Of a DNA stretch of 11,356 bases, positions 1-6,078 are shown piece by piece; position 1 is the stretch's first letter, and each line of letters starts with the position of its first letter. The notes beneath the pieces were generated by a model. The model was not told the DNA's origin and ran no database searches. It saw only the letters and a program-made list of their open reading frames with translations. The stretch is from Pseudomonadota bacterium (GTDB lineage Bacteria > Pseudomonadota > Alphaproteobacteria > Sphingomonadales > Sphingomonadaceae): positions 1 through 11,356 of the forward strand of contig JAEWCW010000058.1 in NCBI GenBank assembly GCA_023390415.1. The letters run 5' to 3'. The translations under genes and the position numbers were made by a program.

Positions 1-399
1 GCCCCGGCCAATGCCGCGGTGCCGGAGCCGGGCGGCCCCGCCGATCTCGCTTCGGCGCGGGCGACGATCGAGCGCATCTACGCCGCGTATGCCACCGACA
101 CAGGGCCCGATCTCGACACCCTGTTCACCGCCGAGCTCACCGAAGCGATCGCGCGCGACAGCGAGATGGAGGATGGCGGCCTCTCCTACGATCCCTTCTG
201 CCAGTGCCAGGATTTTGAGAATCTGACGCACCGGATCGAATCGGTCGATGCCGACGGCGAGAATGAGGTCGTCGCGCGGGTCTCGGTCACCAATGCGGGC
301 ACTCCGCATCGCCTGACCTTCCGCCTCGCCCGCCGCGGCGCCGAATGGAAGGTCGCCGACGTCAACGACGGCGAGCGGAGCCTGCTGACGCCGCGCTGA
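1..399 (+). CDS. DUF3828-like small protein, 5' end missing
   Basis: The frame is open from base 1 (A-P-A-N-A-A-V-P...) to a TGA at 397-399, giving 132 visible residues, so the true start lies outside the window. A GTG at 19 could be read as a start, but the Ala/Pro-rich residues before it look like a signal-peptide tail or linker, so I treat the gene as partial. The body has the layout of the DUF3828 family (periplasmic NTF2-like alpha+beta domains): an N-terminal helix with IERIYAAY, then Y-D-P-F-C-Q-C-Q-D-F, then alternating beta strands ending in a terminal 'W-K-V-A-D-V' strand. The CxC pair before Q-D-F is unusual. Function is unknown for this family. The gene ends 8 bp before the convergent tyrS stop. 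Family assignment is from pattern memory only. Confidence 0.72.
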   Translation, partial: APANAAVPEPGGPADLASARATIERIYAAYATDTGPDLDTLFTAELTEAIARDSEMEDGGLSYDPFCQCQDFENLTHRIESVDADGENEVVARVSVTNAGTPHRLTFRLARRGAEWKVADVNDGERSLLTPR

Positions 400-401
400 G
401 C

Positions 402-416
402 GCCGCCTCAGGCGGT
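402..416. terminator. Short GC hairpin between convergent genes
   Basis: CCGCC (403-407), a TCA loop and GGCGG (411-415) form a perfect 5-bp stem, extended by a G-U pair. It lies in the 8-bp gap between two converging stop codons, and its loop is the tyrS stop codon. There is no U-run on either strand, so it is only a candidate bidirectional transcription end. Confidence 0.25.
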
Positions 417-1625
417 GAGCAGGCCGTGCTTCTTCTTGCCGGCCGAGATTCGGACTTCGCCCGAGACCGCGATCGGCCGGTCCTCGGCCACACCTTCGCC
501 GTCCACACGCGCGCCACCCTGGGCGATCAGCCGCCGCGCCTCGTTCTTCGAGGCGACGAGGCCGAGGCCGACGAGCGCGTCGGTGAGCAGGATCTCGCCG
601 TCCACCTTCAAGCTCGGCAGCGCTTCGCCGGCGCTTCCCTCTTCGAACGTACGCCGTGCCGTCTCGGCCGCCTCGCGCGCGGCCTCGGGGCCGTGGACCA
701 TTGCCGTGACCTCGTCGGCGAGCACCTTCTTCGCCTCGTTGATTCCGGCGCCCTCGAGCGCCTCCAGGCGCGCGACCTCGTCCAGCGGCACGTCGGTGAA
801 GAGGCGCAGGAACTTGCCGACATCGGCATCCTGGGTGTTCCGCCAGAATTGCCAGAAATCGTAGGGGCTGAGCAGGTCGGCATTGAGCCAGACGGCGCCC
901 GCAGCGGTCTTGCCCATCTTCTTGCCGTCGGCGGTGGTGAGGAGGGGGGTGGTGACCCCGAAGAGATGGGTGCCGTCGACCCGGCGGGCGAGCTCGACGC
1001 CGTTGACGATGTTGCCCCACTGGTCGGAGCCGCCCATCTGGAGCAGGCAGCCCTCGCGCCGGCTCAGTTCCATGAAGTCATAGGCCTGCATGATCATGTA
1101 ATTGAATTCGAGGAAGGTCAGCGGCTGCTCGCGCTCCAGGCGCATCCGCACGCTGTCGAAGGTCAGCATCCGGTTGATCGTGAAATGCGGACCGACGTCG
1201 CGCAGAAGCTCGATATAGCCGAGCTTGCCGAGCCACTCGTCATTGTCGACCATGATCGCGCCGGTCTCGCTATTGTCGAAGCGCAGGATGCGCTCGAAGA
1301 CCGGGCGGATCGAGGCGATGTTGGCCGCGATCTTCTCCTCGGTCATCAGCACGCGGCTCTCGTCGCGGCCGGAGGGGTCGCCGACCTTGGTCGTTCCACC
1401 ACCCATCACCACGATCGGCTTGTGCCCCGCCTGCTGGAGGCGGCGCAGGAGCATGATCTGGATCAGCGAGCCGACATGGAGCGAGGGCGCGGTCGCGTCG
1501 AAGCCGACATAGCCGGGGACCACCGCCGAAGCGGCGAGCGCATCGAGGCCCTCAGCGTCGGTGACCTGATGGATGTAGCCGCGCTCATCGAGCAGGCGGA
1601 GGAGTGAGGATCTGTAGGCGGACAT
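408..1625 (-). CDS. tyrS: Tyrosyl-tRNA synthetase
   Basis: A cytoplasmic class I aminoacyl-tRNA synthetase that charges tRNA-Tyr with tyrosine using ATP. The product is 405 aa, within the usual bacterial TyrRS length. The Rossmann catalytic domain starts near residue 35 with G-F-D-A-T-A-P-S-L-H-V-G-S: H50-V-G-S53 is the HIGH-motif variant, and the preceding tyrosine pocket residues are typical. The central part has QMGGSDQWGNI (residues 196-206) and the KMSKS-type loop K236-M-G-K-T240, followed by A-A-G-A-V-W-L as in the KFGKT type of E. coli. The C-terminal 60 residues, including A-R-R-L-I-A-Q-G-G-A-R-V, are the S4 RNA-binding domain. The start is the ATG at 1625; no strong Shine-Dalgarno sequence precedes it. 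The gene stands alone, convergent with the upstream DUF3828-like gene and divergent from the TVP38 gene. Nothing looks truncated. Confidence 0.98.
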   Translation of the reverse strand: MSAYRSSLLRLLDERGYIHQVTDAEGLDALAASAVVPGYVGFDATAPSLHVGSLIQIMLLRRLQQAGHKPIVVMGGGTTKVGDPSGRDESRVLMTEEKIAANIASIRPVFERILRFDNSETGAIMVDNDEWLGKLGYIELLRDVGPHFTINRMLTFDSVRMRLEREQPLTFLEFNYMIMQAYDFMELSRREGCLLQMGGSDQWGNIVNGVELARRVDGTHLFGVTTPLLTTADGKKMGKTAAGAVWLNADLLSPYDFWQFWRNTQDADVGKFLRLFTDVPLDEVARLEALEGAGINEAKKVLADEVTAMVHGPEAAREAAETARRTFEEGSAGEALPSLKVDGEILLTDALVGLGLVASKNEARRLIAQGGARVDGEGVAEDRPIAVSGEVRISAGKKKHGLLTA

Positions 1626-1828
1626 GCCGGACCGTTACAGGCGCCGCGCCGGGGCGGCAATCGTGTCGGGCACCGGACAATGGCGCATTGTGCCAGCAGT
1701 CGGCGGACCTCGCCGGGAACGTGTGGCCCACCTGAAGCAGCGAAGGCCGGTTTTCCGCCGATCCTGATCCCTGGCACATTTCTTGAAGCGTCTTCCGCAG
1801 CCGTCGACAGGCAGGAAGGGGGGCGTGA

Positions 1829-2512
1829 ATGGGGCATCCGGACTGGAAGATCGTGGCGGTCCCGATCCTGGTCGTCGGGGTCGTCGCGACCTGGCTTCTG
1901 ACCCCGCTCGGCGACTGGCTGACGCTCGGCTTCATCCAGGAGTGCCGTGCCGGCCTTGCCGGGATGATCGCGCCGCGCCCCTTGCTTTGCCTCTGCCTGT
2001 TCTTCGCCGGCTGCGTGGTCGCGACCGGCCTCTGCTTCCCGGTGGCGCCGATCATCGGGGTCTCGGCCGGCGCCTTGTTCGGATTCTGGCCCGGGCTCGC
2101 CGTGGTGCTCGCGGCGAGCACGATCGGATCGACGATCGCCTGCCTGCTGTCGCGAAGCCTGCTTCGGGGCTGGGTCTGGAAGCAGCTCGCGCCGCGCATG
2201 GCGCGGATCGAGCGCGGCTTCGCGGCGCATGGCGCAGCCTATCTGCTTGCGCTCCGCTTCAACCCGTTCATCCCCTATTGGCTGGTCAACCTCGCGCTCG
2301 GCCTCACCGCGATGCGAATGCGCGCCTATGCGCCGCTCACCGCGATCGGCCTGTTCCCTGCCACCTTCCTCTACGTCCAGGCCGGCACCCGGCTCGCGCA
2401 GACCGGCAACGGGGTGGACATCTTCACGCCGGGGCTGGTCGCGATCCTTCTCCTGCTCTGCCTGGTGCCGTTGCTCGTCGAAGCGGTGCGGACCCGCCTC
2501 GGTTCCAGCTGA
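1829..2512 (+). CDS. TVP38/TMEM64 family inner-membrane protein
   Basis: A 227-aa polytopic membrane protein of the TVP38/TMEM64 family (VTT domain, DedA superfamily). Members are thought to move or scramble lipids, or couple this to ion gradients; the substrate cannot be told from sequence. Hydrophobic segments are at about 8-24, 51-72, 75-100, 137-160, 168-186 and 200-220. The two diagnostic re-entrant-loop regions are visible: C-F-P-V-A-P-I-I-G-V-S-A-G-A-L-F-G (69-85), followed by a small-residue helix, and R-F-N-P-F-I-P-Y-W-L-V-N (143-154), then the G-L-x-x-M-R-x-R-x-Y turn. The start is supported by AGGAAGGGGGG at 1813-1823, five bases before ATG. It has its own upstream region (1626-1828) divergent from tyrS. 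GC content and codon use match the high-GC background, so it marks the left shoulder of the low-GC insertion. Confidence 0.9.
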   Translation: MGHPDWKIVAVPILVVGVVATWLLTPLGDWLTLGFIQECRAGLAGMIAPRPLLCLCLFFAGCVVATGLCFPVAPIIGVSAGALFGFWPGLAVVLAASTIGSTIACLLSRSLLRGWVWKQLAPRMARIERGFAAHGAAYLLALRFNPFIPYWLVNLALGLTAMRMRAYAPLTAIGLFPATFLYVQAGTRLAQTGNGVDIFTPGLVAILLLLCLVPLLVEAVRTRLGSS

Positions 2513-2660
2513 AGCTCATTATCGGCTTCCCCGAGGGCGGGCGAATTCAGGGTCAATTCTTTCTCAGATGTAGCGAGGACACAGCCGAGATCGGGACGCA
2601 GCGAATCCGAGGGGCGAAGAGGGCTTCGACTCACTCAGCCAAATCGCCACCCGACGCCCT

Positions 2661-3917
2661 TCATTTATCGCCAGGTTTCCTAGGTTTTCCTCGGCGCCCC
2701 CGCGGCCTGGGGGCGTCATATTTCGGCTGGGCAGGTTGTGTCACGCCCGTTCCACGCTGCAAGCCGGACAGAAGGCGCGTCGGAAGAGCAGCGAGATCAA
2801 CCTTCGGACCCCGGGCTCTCCGCCTTTGCCTGGAAGGCGCTTCATCCGGCATAAGATCGCCGCGTTTGCGAACATGCTCCCCCTGTCTCAGTCGCTCATA
2901 CAGCTTAATTTGTTCATCGAGCCACGTTCGATATCCGCGCGGTAGTTTTGCGAATGAGCCTCCTTCATCGCCGAAGACAAATGGCGGATCGACAAAATCC
3001 TTGTAGTGATCCTTGCGTTTGTAGAAATCTTCGCAGAACTCGATAACCTTTTGATTGTCGAGCGCCCTCATGGCGCGGGACTCAAGAGCCCAAAAGGATC
3101 CCGACGGGGCGTTGTCCAGCCAAAAAACAGGGTACGGCTTCCCACCAAAAACCCCCTTCAGGGGAACGCGTCCATCATAATGAATCTCATGGTGAGACCA
3201 AGAGAGGTCACCCGGCTGCCGGGCTATCATGTACGCAACGTCCATGCTGACAATCATCTTCTGAACAGTGGAAAACCCGCTGAGCCTGAAGCCGATATCT
3301 ATCCCTGGTCCTATGAAGTCGAGCTCGATCCGTTGGGTAGAATCATCGTCATCGCCATGATCTGACTGCTGCGAGTAAGCTCGCTCCCGGGCGTCAAGAA
3401 ACACCCTTTCGTACTCACCTGCACGCAGCTCCTTCAGAACTCCGCTTGGGCTTATGATCGCCCTGTTGCGGCGAGGGAAGCCTGCCAGCCAAAGTGTGGC
3501 CTTCACATCTAGCTCAAGCTTGGTGCCGCTAAGCGTCTCTTTGTTATGTTTTTGGAAAAAAGCACGAACCGTCTTTAGAGCCCGCCGCCAACAGTGCACC
3601 GACAGAGCGACCTGACGGCTGTCAGTGATTTCCTTGTAGAAAAGAACCTCATCCCCGACCGTTTTCCAGAACTGGGGTGGCGACCCGAGAAAGCTGTGGT
3701 GCTTATCTGCCGGAATTAGCTTGCGAAGCCCTTCCCACTCCTGCTGTACTGCTAGGACGGTCTCGCCATAGAAGCCTTGAATGATGAGAAGCCAATCAAC
3801 CAGTTGCTCCAAAAAGGCAGGTTGTTTGAGAGCAGTGGACCCTACGATGTCGACGCTCATGAAGAGCCGGAGGCGCGGCTTCAATACCTCCGGAATTGAG
3901 TTTCCCGGCACCGCCAT
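2661..3917 (-). CDS. Class III nucleotidyl cyclase, Pycsar PycC-like
   Basis: A soluble 418-aa protein with a single class III cyclase core and no membrane segment, HAMP, PAS or other sensor domain. The first strand R-L-R-L-F-M-S-V-D23-I-V-G-S-T carries the first metal-binding Asp. K85-T-V-G-D89-E90 is the KxxGDE turn with the second metal Asp. D-V-K-A-T-L-W-L-A-G-F-P (137-148) is a central strand, and G-P-G-I-D207-I-G-F-R211-L aligns with the transition-state N-x-x-x-R motif, with Asp in the Asn place. After the core come Y-D-G-R-x-P-L-K-G-V-F-G-G (247-259), P-Y-P-V-F-W, and an acidic loop at 186-194. From memory, this layout (short soluble cyclase, GPxxDxGFR, LKGV-YPxxW) resembles PycC, which makes cCMP or cUMP in anti-phage Pycsar systems; the actual product here is unknown. 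Residues from about 348 form a basic, Pro/Arg/Lys-rich tail that looks disordered. The ATG at 3917 has GGGGGG at 3923-3928, 5 nt upstream, and starts 27 bp after the ImmA-like stop, so the two are one operon. An ordinary adenylate/guanylate cyclase remains the main alternative. Confidence 0.75.
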   Translation of the reverse strand: MAVPGNSIPEVLKPRLRLFMSVDIVGSTALKQPAFLEQLVDWLLIIQGFYGETVLAVQQEWEGLRKLIPADKHHSFLGSPPQFWKTVGDEVLFYKEITDSRQVALSVHCWRRALKTVRAFFQKHNKETLSGTKLELDVKATLWLAGFPRRNRAIISPSGVLKELRAGEYERVFLDARERAYSQQSDHGDDDDSTQRIELDFIGPGIDIGFRLSGFSTVQKMIVSMDVAYMIARQPGDLSWSHHEIHYDGRVPLKGVFGGKPYPVFWLDNAPSGSFWALESRAMRALDNQKVIEFCEDFYKRKDHYKDFVDPPFVFGDEGGSFAKLPRGYRTWLDEQIKLYERLRQGEHVRKRGDLMPDEAPSRQRRRARGPKVDLAALPTRLLSGLQRGTGVTQPAQPKYDAPRPRGRRGKPRKPGDK

Positions 3918-3922
3918 TATGT

Positions 3923-3928
3923 CCCCCC
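3923..3928 (-). promoter_or_regulatory. Ribosome binding site of the cyclase gene
   Basis: On the minus strand a run of six G lies 5 nt before ATG 3917. The same unusual G-run type of site (GGGGGGAC then start) precedes the ImmA-like gene, which suggests the two genes share an origin and are tuned alike. Confidence 0.55.
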
Positions 3929-3944
3929 GGAAATGGCTGAGGCT

Positions 3945-4559
3945 CTATCTCGACTGAAGTAGTTCCCTGCGAAGCTCTACGGCTTCGGTTGGAACGCCAA
4001 ATGATGCTGCCACAGCTTCGATATCATCGCCATATATCTTAAGAGCACGATCGAATTCATGGCTAGGCATCAAGAAGGATAATGCGAAGGTTAGTGCCTC
4101 TCGGTCGACGAGAGACTTCGATACTCGCTGCCGTGGCTGATTCTCAACCTCGAAGTAGCGATGATGGAGAAAGTAGTGGCCAAGGGCCTGGGCGACCGAC
4201 ATTTGGTCGCGACGTGAACTCGAGGCCGCAGACAAGATAATCTTGAACTCGTTAGAACCAGGGCGAACGAGTAACGCGCCATCGAGCGAGCTTGTCTCGG
4301 CCTGAATCGGAGCGACGACTAAAGCGCCCCCCATCTTGCCCACGAGCGCGCGAATATCGGTTCCAGCCTCATAGCTTAAGCCTTTTGCTAGGGCCTCGCC
4401 CAAGACCTCGATATGCTTCGAATCTATCCCCGTCGGGTATCTTCCATCAAAAAGCAGCCAACCCTTCTTCGGGCTTTCGAACGGCTCATAAGCAAAGAAA
4501 TCTCGGGGAGAGGAAGAACTAAGATGCGTGCCATTTGGTACGCTTGCTAAAGTAGCCAT
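3945..4559 (-). CDS. ImmA/IrrE-like protein with degenerate HExxH
   Basis: A 204-aa soluble protein (numbered from the ATG at 4559) related to ImmA/IrrE peptidases (COG2856, DUF955). Family features in order: G-T-D-I-R-A-L-V-G-K-M-G-G-A-L-V (about 66-81), strands L-D-G-A-L-L-V and F-K-I-I-L-S, then the active-site helix, then D-R-E154-A-L-T-F-A-L-S-F-L-M-P (152-165; usually ExxANxFAAxLLMP) and the closing A-A-S-F-G-V-P-x-E-A-V-x-x-R. In the zinc helix the usual A-H-E-L-G-H reads A-Q124-A125-L-G-H128: the first His ligand is Gln and the catalytic Glu is Ala (CAG GCC at 4190-4185), while H128 and E154 remain. It should therefore not cleave protein. There is no helix-turn-helix or membrane segment. 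An upstream in-frame ATG at 4586 has no ribosome site and lies at the -10-like TATAAG, so I prefer 4559, which has a G7 run just upstream. It is the first gene of the operon with the cyclase. Its role as sensor, inhibitor or scaffold is inferred only. Confidence 0.78.
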   Translation of the reverse strand: MATLASVPNGTHLSSSSPRDFFAYEPFESPKKGWLLFDGRYPTGIDSKHIEVLGEALAKGLSYEAGTDIRALVGKMGGALVVAPIQAETSSLDGALLVRPGSNEFKIILSAASSSRRDQMSVAQALGHYFLHHRYFEVENQPRQRVSKSLVDREALTFALSFLMPSHEFDRALKIYGDDIEAVAASFGVPTEAVELRRELLQSR

Positions 4560-4561
4560 GT

Positions 4562-4569
4562 CCCCCCCT
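4562..4569 (-). promoter_or_regulatory. Ribosome binding site deciding the ImmA-like start
   Basis: AGGGGGGG on the minus strand ends 2 nt before ATG 4559. Pairing through its first five bases gives a normal 5-nt spacer. The competing ATG at 4586 has only TTTATAAGCT before it, so the shorter reading is favoured. Confidence 0.5.
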
Positions 4570-4588
4570 GCGTCCGATTCGTTCATAG

Positions 4589-4615
4589 CTTATAAACTCG
4601 AGCGCTGAGTGTAAA
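4589..4615 (-). promoter_or_regulatory. Candidate sigma70 promoter of the ImmA-like/cyclase operon
   Basis: On the minus strand TTTACA (4615-4610, one mismatch to TTGACA) is followed after 15 nt by TATAAG (4594-4589, one mismatch to TATAAT). The spacer is shorter than ideal. A start near 4582 would give a leader of about 23 nt before ATG 4559 and would fall inside the alternative ATG at 4586. Predicted by eye. Confidence 0.45.
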
Positions 4616-4658
4616 CGCCATTGGTCGTAGCGCTGGGAATCATTGGTCCAAAATGGAC
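4601..4658. repeat. Repeated motifs upstream of the cyclase operon
   Basis: CATTGGTC occurs twice in direct orientation (4619-4626 and 4641-4648), 22 bp apart start to start, about two helical turns. AGCGCTG also occurs twice (4601-4607 and 4629-4635). The second CATTGGTC overlaps an inverted repeat GTCCA-AAA-TGGAC (4646-4658). They lie at and just upstream of the -35 candidate, a place suited to an operator or activator site. No regulator gene is linked to it in the window. Confidence 0.4.
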
Positions 4659-4840
4659 TAATGCGACCGCATCGCAGCCGCTGAACAGTGGGCGCGCCAA
4701 ATTGCAGCGTCTTTCATGGTTCGCCTTCCTGGCGTGAGTCGGAAAGAGTGAAAATATACACGACTGGCGATATAGGAATAGTGGCAATCAGCGGCCCTGC
4801 CTGGATCGTTCCCAGAATCCGACGAATGGAGGACTCCCTT

Positions 4841-4865
4841 CGGGCGCTACTTGTTGTACCGCCCG
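4841..4865. terminator. Weak hairpin downstream of the CoxE-like gene
   Basis: CGGGCG (4841-4846) and CGCCCG (4860-4865) pair perfectly across a 13-nt loop, 23 bp beyond the stop of the minus-strand gene. No U-run follows on either strand, so terminator function is doubtful. Confidence 0.22.
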
Positions 4866-4887
4866 GACAAGGGGAGCGGAATAGTGA

Positions 4888-6069
4888 TTACACCTTCCGG
4901 CTCAGGGCGCGCGTCGCGTCGTCGAGGCCCTGGAGGGTGAGCGGGTACATGCGGTCCTGCATCAGGCCGCGGATCAGCCGGGTGGACTGGCTGGAATTCC
5001 AATAGGCCTCGGGCGTCGGGTTGAGCCAGGCGGCGCTCGGATAGGTGGTGACGAGCCGCTTCAGCCAGACCGCGCCGGCTTCCTCATTATAATGCTCGAC
5101 CGAGCCGCCCGGATGGCTGATTTCGTAGGGGCTCATCGAGGCGTCGCCGACGATGATGAGCTTGTAGTCGTGGCCATATTTGTGGAGCAGGTCCCAGGTG
5201 GGGATGCGCTCGGAGAAGCGGCGGCGATTGTCCTTCCACACGCTCTCATAGGGGCAGTTGTGGAAGTAGAAGAATTCGAGATTCTTGAACTCAGCCGTCG
5301 CCGCGGAGAACAAGTCCTCGCAGACGTGGACGAAAGGGTCCATCGATCCGCCGACATCGAGGAAGAGCAGCAATTTCACCGCATTGTGCCGCTCCGGGCG
5401 CATCCGGATGTCGAGCCAGCCCTTGCGTGCGGTGCCGTCGATCGTTCCGTCGAGATCGAGCTCGTCGGCGGCGCCCTCGCGGGCGAAGCGGCGCAGGCGG
5501 CGGAGCGCGACCTTGATGTTGCGCGTGCCGAGCTCGCGGTCGCTGTCGAGGTTGCGGAACTCGCGCTTGTCCCAGACCTTGATCGCCGAGCGGTTGCGGC
5601 CGCCTTCCTGGCCGATCCGAACGCCTTCCGGATTGTAGCCATAGGCGCCGAACGGGGAGGTGCCGGCGGTGCCGATCCATTTCGAGCCGCCCTGGTGCCG
5701 CTCCTTCTGCTCCTCCAGCCGCTCCTTCAGCGCCTTCATGATCTCCTCCCAGGAGCCGAGCGCCGTGATCTCGGCCATCTGCTCCGGGGTGAGATAGAGC
5801 TCGGCCACCTTGCGCAGCCACTCTTCGGGGATCGGCTCGGAGTCGGTGCCGTAGCTGGTCTCGATCCCCTTGAAGACCTTCGCGAAGACCTGGTCGAACC
5901 GGTCGAGCAGGCTCTCGTCCTTCACGAAGGTGGCGCGCGCGAGATAATAGAAATCCTCCGGCGCGGCCCGGATCACCTCCGCATCGAGCGCCTCGAGCAG
6001 GGTCAGATGCTCCTTGATCGAGGCGGGGATGCCCGCGGACCGAAGCTCGTCGACGAAGGAGAAGAACAT
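4888..6069 (-). CDS. CoxE-like von Willebrand factor A domain protein
   Basis: A 393-aa cytoplasmic VWA protein of the CoxE-like group (COG3552/COG3825 type). Such proteins usually partner MoxR-type AAA+ ATPases in chaperone-like assembly of enzymes or complexes; the client here is unknown. The N-terminal half (1-225) is helical and charged, with F-V-D-E-L-R-S-A-G-I-P at the start and a K/E/R-rich stretch at 108-128. The VWA domain starts at V-K-L-L-L-F-L-D238-V-G-G-S242-M: this is the MIDAS motif, in the DxGGSM form rather than DxSxS. The far MIDAS side is probably I-I-V-G-D309-A-S-M-S-P-Y-E. The ATG at 6069 is chosen because AGAGGA precedes it and it lies 8 nt after the stop of the secreted-protein gene; the frame stays open further upstream but there overlaps that gene. 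No MoxR gene is in the window, which is atypical. Composition is normal for the background. Confidence 0.9.
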   Translation of the reverse strand: MFFSFVDELRSAGIPASIKEHLTLLEALDAEVIRAAPEDFYYLARATFVKDESLLDRFDQVFAKVFKGIETSYGTDSEPIPEEWLRKVAELYLTPEQMAEITALGSWEEIMKALKERLEEQKERHQGGSKWIGTAGTSPFGAYGYNPEGVRIGQEGGRNRSAIKVWDKREFRNLDSDRELGTRNIKVALRRLRRFAREGAADELDLDGTIDGTARKGWLDIRMRPERHNAVKLLLFLDVGGSMDPFVHVCEDLFSAATAEFKNLEFFYFHNCPYESVWKDNRRRFSERIPTWDLLHKYGHDYKLIIVGDASMSPYEISHPGGSVEHYNEEAGAVWLKRLVTTYPSAAWLNPTPEAYWNSSQSTRLIRGLMQDRMYPLTLQGLDDATRALSRKV

Positions 6070-6072
6070 GGT

Positions 6073-6078
6073 TCCTCT
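6073..6078 (-). promoter_or_regulatory. Ribosome site overlapping the upstream stop codon
   Basis: AGAGGA on the minus strand lies 3 nt before ATG 6069, and its first base is the last base of the upstream gene's TAA stop (6080-6078). Stop, ribosome site and start are packed within 14 bases, which points to translational coupling of the secreted protein and the VWA protein. Confidence 0.6.

Larger units (their letters stand above)
2513..4887. other. Low-GC accessory island
   Basis: Between the TVP38 gene and the CoxE-like gene, base composition drops from a high-60s per cent GC background to about 50 per cent by eye, with stretches near 40 per cent (for example 3541-3600 and 4021-4080). Leu TTA, Ile ATA and Arg AGA codons, rare elsewhere here, become common. 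The segment carries the ImmA-like/cyclase operon plus about 330 bp without a gene on its right. The flanking genes are both intact and each ends at an edge of the segment, so it sits in a transcriptionally quiet site between two 3' ends. I found no integrase, transposase, tRNA or flanking direct repeat. Transfer is inferred from composition and gene content. Exact edges are uncertain, and bases 2513-2600 may be native. Confidence 0.6.
4560..4887. other. Gene-poor 328-bp stretch at the right of the island
   Basis: No convincing gene is present. The left half (4580-4660) holds the promoter and repeated motifs upstream of the ImmA-like/cyclase operon. The right half has short open frames on the plus strand that look protein-like without a start codon: one runs from after the TAG at 4779 to the TGA at 4938 and includes Y-L-L-Y-R-P-D-K-G-S-G-I-V-I-T. 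These may be the worn remnant of an older inserted gene, but I recognise no family. Near the CoxE-like gene's end there is only a weak hairpin (4841-4865). Confidence 0.45.

Noticed and set aside
345..1607. Long plus-strand open frame opposite tyrS
   Set aside because: It is antisense to a certain tyrS gene; long frames opposite high-GC genes are common, and the translation is rich in Arg/Asp/Gly/Ala with no domain.
1772..1786. Sigma54-like site (TGGCAC-N5-TTGA) before the TVP38 gene
   Set aside because: The essential GC of the -12 box is GA here, and there is no activator gene or site nearby; probably chance.
2513..2660. Attachment-site repeat or terminator at the left of the island
   Set aside because: Only short GAAGC/GCTTC and two AATTC matches were seen; no repeat shared with 4780-4900, and no stem followed by a U-run.
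1783..3006. Plus-strand open frame crossing the TVP38 gene and the cyclase tail
   Set aside because: It overlaps the real membrane protein gene in another frame and runs antisense into the cyclase; no ribosome site or family features.
4590..4787. Small minus-strand frame of 65 codons
   Set aside because: No ribosome site, no family resemblance, and it covers the promoter region of the operon.
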